Source: Candidatus Zixiibacteriota bacterium
Lineage (GTDB): Bacteria; Zixibacteria; MSB-5A5; UBA10806
Assembly (NCBI GenBank): GCA_024641335.1
Contig: JAHEDG010000029.1
Location: forward strand, 1-37,048
DNA length: 37,048 nucleotides
Direction of reading: 5' to 3'
The position numbers and the translations under genes were made by a program. Every line of letters begins with the position of its first letter. The first letter of the stretch is position 1. Shown here piece by piece: positions 34,087 through 37,048 of the stretch. The notes beneath the pieces were generated by a model. The model was given only the letters and a program-made list of their open reading frames with translations. It had not been told where the DNA came from and searched no databases.

Positions 34087-36384
34087 ATCAACGGCGAAAG
34101 ACCGAAACTAAGGATCGACCTGATCATCTCCAGCCAGTCCGACGGGGGAGAGATCTTCTATATTATCAAAGATCCGAAAACCGGGCGGTTTTTCAAGATC
34201 AGGGAAAACGAATATAAAGCGGCCGTCCTGTTCGACGGCGAAAAGGATATAGATGAAATCGCCCTGGAGTTTTCCGGGAAGATCGGACAGAATGTTCCGC
34301 CCGAGACTGTGGTCGCTTTCGGGAAAAAGCTCGAATCTCTGGGACTTATCGAAATCGCCGGAGACGAAGCCGCGGCCGTCCCTGTCGATCCGGGTCTCTG
34401 GAAGAAGCGATCTCTTCTCCAGAAGGTCCTTTTTCTGAAACTGAAGGCCTTTGACCCCGAACGATTTTTGGTTTCCATTGCCCCGTTCACCGATATATTC
34501 TTCTCGCGGTATATTCTGTCGGCCTATTTTGTTCTCATCGGAGCGGCCGTGGCCATAGTTCTCTCGAACAGGCTCGAACTCTCCGAACAGCTGATCCGTT
34601 CAATAACGCCGGAAACCATACCATATGTCTGGCTGACCACAATTCTACTGACCTGGCTGCATGAACTCTCGCATGCGCTGACCTGCAAAAGACACGGCGG
34701 CCGGGTTTCGGAATTCGGGGTGCTGCTCTTATATCTGCAGATCTGCTTTTATGTTAATGTTTCCGACGCGTATCTTTTTCCCGACAAGAAAAAGCGGATC
34801 AAGGTTACCCTGGCCGGCGCGAAAAACCAGATAGTTGTCTGGGCTCTGGCGGTTATTGTCTGGAGATCGACCGAGATAGGAAATTTCATTAACCAGGCGG
34901 CCTTTCTGGTAACCGCAGTTACATTTATAATGATAGCATTCAATGTCAATCCTTTGCTCAAGCTCGACGGATATTATTATCTTGTGGATAAATGGAATAT
35001 CCCCAACCTCCGTTCCAGGGCTTTCGGCTTCTGGAAGGAAAGATTGCTCTGGTATCTTTTCAAAATCGAGCCGGAATCGTCGCTGAACGAGCGAGAGAAA
35101 CGGATATTCAGGTGGTATGGTCTGGCGGCCATTCTCTATTCATTCGGATTATTCGGCTATATTTTCATCAAGCTCTCCGGTCTCCTTTTTTCATGGATGG
35201 GAATTTTAGGTGTGGCGATACTGACCGCCATTGTATTATATCTGGTATACGAGGCTTTGAAAAAGTCGGGTATTCTAAAGGCGGCGATAAGTGAAAGAGG
35301 CAGAATATTGAGACCGCGAAACTGGATTATAACGGGAATAACCCTGGTTTGTCTGATAGCGTTATCCATGATAATCGATATCGAGCTTAAGATATCCCAT
35401 GATTGCCTGATCTATCCGATAGAATCTCTTTCGCTGACCTCCTCCGATCCCGGATATGTGGAGCTGATATTGGATAGGGGATCGGGTGAAAAAGGTGTTC
35501 AGCGGTTCAACCTGACAGGCTCGGATTTGAGCGTCCTTTCTATCAATCCGATGGTTAAAGAGGGGGATATTGTCAGATCGGGCGATCTTCTGGCCCGAAT
35601 CAGTTCGGCCGAAACACAGGCGGAGCTTTCCGAATCCAGGGCCAATCTCGATAAAGTGACATCGCAATTGGAGCTTCTGCGAAAAGGGCCCCGTCCCGAT
35701 GAAATCTCGCAGGTCGACGATCTTATCAGGCAGGCGGATATGAAGCTGAAAAAATCCGATTACGACCTGCACAGGGCCGAAGAACTCGGGGCCAAAGGAG
35801 CCATTACCAGGGACGACCTGGAAAATGCCAGAACGTCGAACCAGGTACTAAAATCTCAACTCGATTTTTATAAAAAACAGAAAAAACTTCTCAAGGACGG
35901 CGCCCGTCCAGAAGAGATTGAAATCGCCGAAGCCGAGATCAGGGCGATGCAGGCCAAAATTGACCGTCTGGAAAGCAACCTGGCGGCCAATAATATTCAA
36001 TCTCCGATCAACGGAATCGTAACAGCGGTCAAGGCCGGTTCGGATATTGTCATGGTTGCCCGGGTCGATACCATGCGGGTCAGGATTCCGGTTCCTGAAA
36101 AGGAAATCAGCCCGATTGTTCCAGGAAGAACCGTAAAGCTTAAAACCCGAAGCTATCCGGGCGTAACATTCTCCGGTGAAGTTACCAAAATCGCGGGACA
36201 AACCGACCAGGGAGAACTGGAGCCGATCTTCGTGGTTACCGCCGAGATCCCCAATCCCGAAGGCTTGATAAAACCGGGTATGACCGGCCACGCCAAGATC
36301 TACTGCGGGAAACGTCCGGCCTACAAAATCATTTTCTGGAGAATAGTCCGCTGGTTCCGGGTGGAGTTTTGGAGCTGGTATTAG
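34087..36384 (+). CDS. PqqD-like / site-2-protease (M50-like) / HlyD adaptor fusion protein, apparent ATC start
   Basis: The 765-residue product has three parts. Residues 1-105 form a PqqD-like winged-helix domain (RPKLRIDLIISSQ, YYIIKDPKTGRFFKIRENEY-like segment). Residues about 130-430 form a multi-helix membrane domain with the S2P zinc motif H192-E-L-S-H196 and the matching NPLLKLDGYYYL (Asp about 294). Residues about 455-764 are a HlyD/membrane-fusion adaptor: split lipoyl half-motifs, a coiled-coil hairpin with repeated LLRKGPRPDEI / LLKDGARPEEI, and a beta-barrel. No ATG, GTG or TTG occurs in frame between the stop at 34054 and a GTG at 34309, which would delete most of the PqqD domain. 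GGGAGG ends 6 bases before ATC at 34087, so ATC is the likely start unless a base is misread. I infer a peptide-processing and export adaptor; its partners lie beyond the window. Confidence 0.85.
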   Translation: MNGERPKLRIDLIISSQSDGGEIFYIIKDPKTGRFFKIRENEYKAAVLFDGEKDIDEIALEFSGKIGQNVPPETVVAFGKKLESLGLIEIAGDEAAAVPVDPGLWKKRSLLQKVLFLKLKAFDPERFLVSIAPFTDIFFSRYILSAYFVLIGAAVAIVLSNRLELSEQLIRSITPETIPYVWLTTILLTWLHELSHALTCKRHGGRVSEFGVLLLYLQICFYVNVSDAYLFPDKKKRIKVTLAGAKNQIVVWALAVIVWRSTEIGNFINQAAFLVTAVTFIMIAFNVNPLLKLDGYYYLVDKWNIPNLRSRAFGFWKERLLWYLFKIEPESSLNEREKRIFRWYGLAAILYSFGLFGYIFIKLSGLLFSWMGILGVAILTAIVLYLVYEALKKSGILKAAISERGRILRPRNWIITGITLVCLIALSMIIDIELKISHDCLIYPIESLSLTSSDPGYVELILDRGSGEKGVQRFNLTGSDLSVLSINPMVKEGDIVRSGDLLARISSAETQAELSESRANLDKVTSQLELLRKGPRPDEISQVDDLIRQADMKLKKSDYDLHRAEELGAKGAITRDDLENARTSNQVLKSQLDFYKKQKKLLKDGARPEEIEIAEAEIRAMQAKIDRLESNLAANNIQSPINGIVTAVKAGSDIVMVARVDTMRVRIPVPEKEISPIVPGRTVKLKTRSYPGVTFSGEVTKIAGQTDQGELEPIFVVTAEIPNPEGLIKPGMTGHAKIYCGKRPAYKIIFWRIVRWFRVEFWSWY

Positions 36385-36587
36385 CAGGACCGCGAAGGGC
36401 AAGTTTCGGTCCCGATTGCCGGGCGCCCGTTCGATAGCCGCATAATCCGACCTGTCGATTATACTGTCAAATCAGGCATTCCTTTGTTGTTTCATTATGC
36501 AACAGAGCAGTTGCGATTTGTGATTGATCCATCTTAAAAGGAACCGATATTTCTATTCAGGAACCAAATTAAGGGCGGAGGAAAGTT
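36385..36587 (+). other. Intergenic leader before the last partial gene
   Basis: These 203 bases hold no recognisable gene or terminator. A strong GGCGGAGGAAAG ribosome binding site at the 3' end belongs to the next gene. A weak inverted repeat, TGTTG...CAACA, lies around 36486-36505. Confidence 0.4.
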
Positions 36588-37048
36588 ATGTTCGGAAGCT
36601 ATGACATTTTCGGTTTTTTGAGCCGGTATACATTCGGCCGGATAGACACATATAATTATAACAAAGCAGACAGCTGCTCGACCCCGAATCTTAATGACAC
36701 TTCTACTCCGTCAGGAGACGTGGCCGGCTCGGATAGTTCAGGGTCGATCGCTCCACTACCTAAGGAAGCTGTCCCTGGCGATGTCATAGAGCTTTCCAAT
36801 ACAAATCCGATCGCGCCGGATAACCTTTCGTCGGCTTCCTATAGTCCTGAGACTGTCAAGGCCGCCGGCGAGGAAGCCGGAGCCGCCGAAGGGACTGAAC
36901 AGAACGAGCAGACAGAGCAGACCGAGGAGCCGGCGAACACTAATACGCTTGCAGGCGTGAAATCCAAAATGAAAATGAGCCTTAAAATGGTTTTCAACCT
37001 CAGTGATTTTCAAAGTCTGGTGTCTGCCGTGGCCGAGGACGCCAAAGA
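36588..37048 (+). CDS. Unrecognised Ser/Thr/Glu-rich protein, 3' end beyond window
   Basis: An ATG 6-7 bases after GGCGGAGG opens a frame that stays open for 153 codons to the window edge. It begins MFGSYDIFGFLSRYTFGRID, with no signal peptide. Residues about 25-120 are low-complexity, rich in Ser, Thr, Asn, Ala, Glu and Gln (with an EQTEQTEE run near residues 107-114), as expected for a disordered linker. From about 125 the sequence becomes amphipathic and structured (SKMKMSLKMVFNLSDFQSLV). I do not recognise a family. It is the same strand as the fusion gene, 203 bases away, and could be functionally tied to it, but nothing in the sequence proves this. Confidence 0.7.
   Translation, partial: MFGSYDIFGFLSRYTFGRIDTYNYNKADSCSTPNLNDTSTPSGDVAGSDSSGSIAPLPKEAVPGDVIELSNTNPIAPDNLSSASYSPETVKAAGEEAGAAEGTEQNEQTEQTEEPANTNTLAGVKSKMKMSLKMVFNLSDFQSLVSAVAEDAK

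Noticed and set aside
34023-34217. 64-codon plus-strand frame just before the fusion gene, considered as a frameshift partner
   Set aside because: It is the out-of-frame reading of the PqqD-like region; the other frame gives the conserved-looking protein continuously, so no frameshift is needed.
1-37048. CRISPR arrays, tRNA genes, insertion sequences or prophage
   Set aside because: I saw no regularly spaced repeats, no cloverleaf-like segment and no transposase, integrase or phage structural gene; a dedicated covariance-model or repeat search was not possible.

Overview
The window looks like a chromosomal segment of a Gram-negative, outer-membrane-bearing bacterium, probably of the FCB superphylum. 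A full-length SprA (outer-membrane translocon of the type IX secretion system), two lipoproteins with lipoboxes, SppA, M16 peptidases and a CusA-type RND pump all require a double membrane. SprA points to Bacteroidetes or a related candidate phylum such as Zixibacteria; the exact phylum is my inference and cannot be settled here. Coding density is high. No intergenic gap exceeds 300 bases (largest about 255). I saw no tRNA, rRNA, CRISPR array, transposase or phage gene.

Layout. (1) 1-3975, plus strand: a copper/silver efflux operon with the 3' end of a tandem heavy-metal-binding-domain protein, a CusA-type RND pump and a DUF2231 membrane protein. (2) 4084-6490, plus strand: a lipoprotein of unknown role with its own terminator, then a PutP-like sodium/solute symporter behind a good sigma-70 promoter. 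(3) 6705-27349, minus strand: about 20 kb of closely packed co-directional genes. In transcription order they are recG, a 59-residue gene, a DUF1844 gene, an ABC ATPase and permease, murB, sprA, an M28 (glutaminyl-cyclase-like) lipoprotein, a DUF4097-like solenoid protein, an unusual SppA with a beta-rich N-terminal extension, an active and an inactive M16 peptidase, and a dicarboxylate/glutamate symporter. (4) 27488-31250, plus strand: rpmB, a beta-propeller protein behind a possible sigma-54 promoter, and an exported M3-family oligoendopeptidase F, each followed by a clear intrinsic terminator. (5) 31334-37048, plus strand: a CopA copper ATPase with YHS and two HMA domains, a PqqD-like/site-2-protease/HlyD fusion protein with no canonical start codon, and the 5' end of an unrecognised Ser/Thr/Glu-rich protein cut by the window edge.

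How the genes fit together. Copper is handled at both ends: CopA would move Cu(I) from cytoplasm to periplasm, and CusA with its partners from periplasm to outside. The central block is an envelope block: cell-wall precursor synthesis (MurB), surface protein export (SprA), and several exported or membrane peptidases. The most unusual items are the PqqD-S2P-HlyD fusion, whose natural start appears to be an AUC codon behind a good ribosome binding site, and the SppA that carries an outer-membrane-barrel-like N-terminal half while keeping both catalytic residues.
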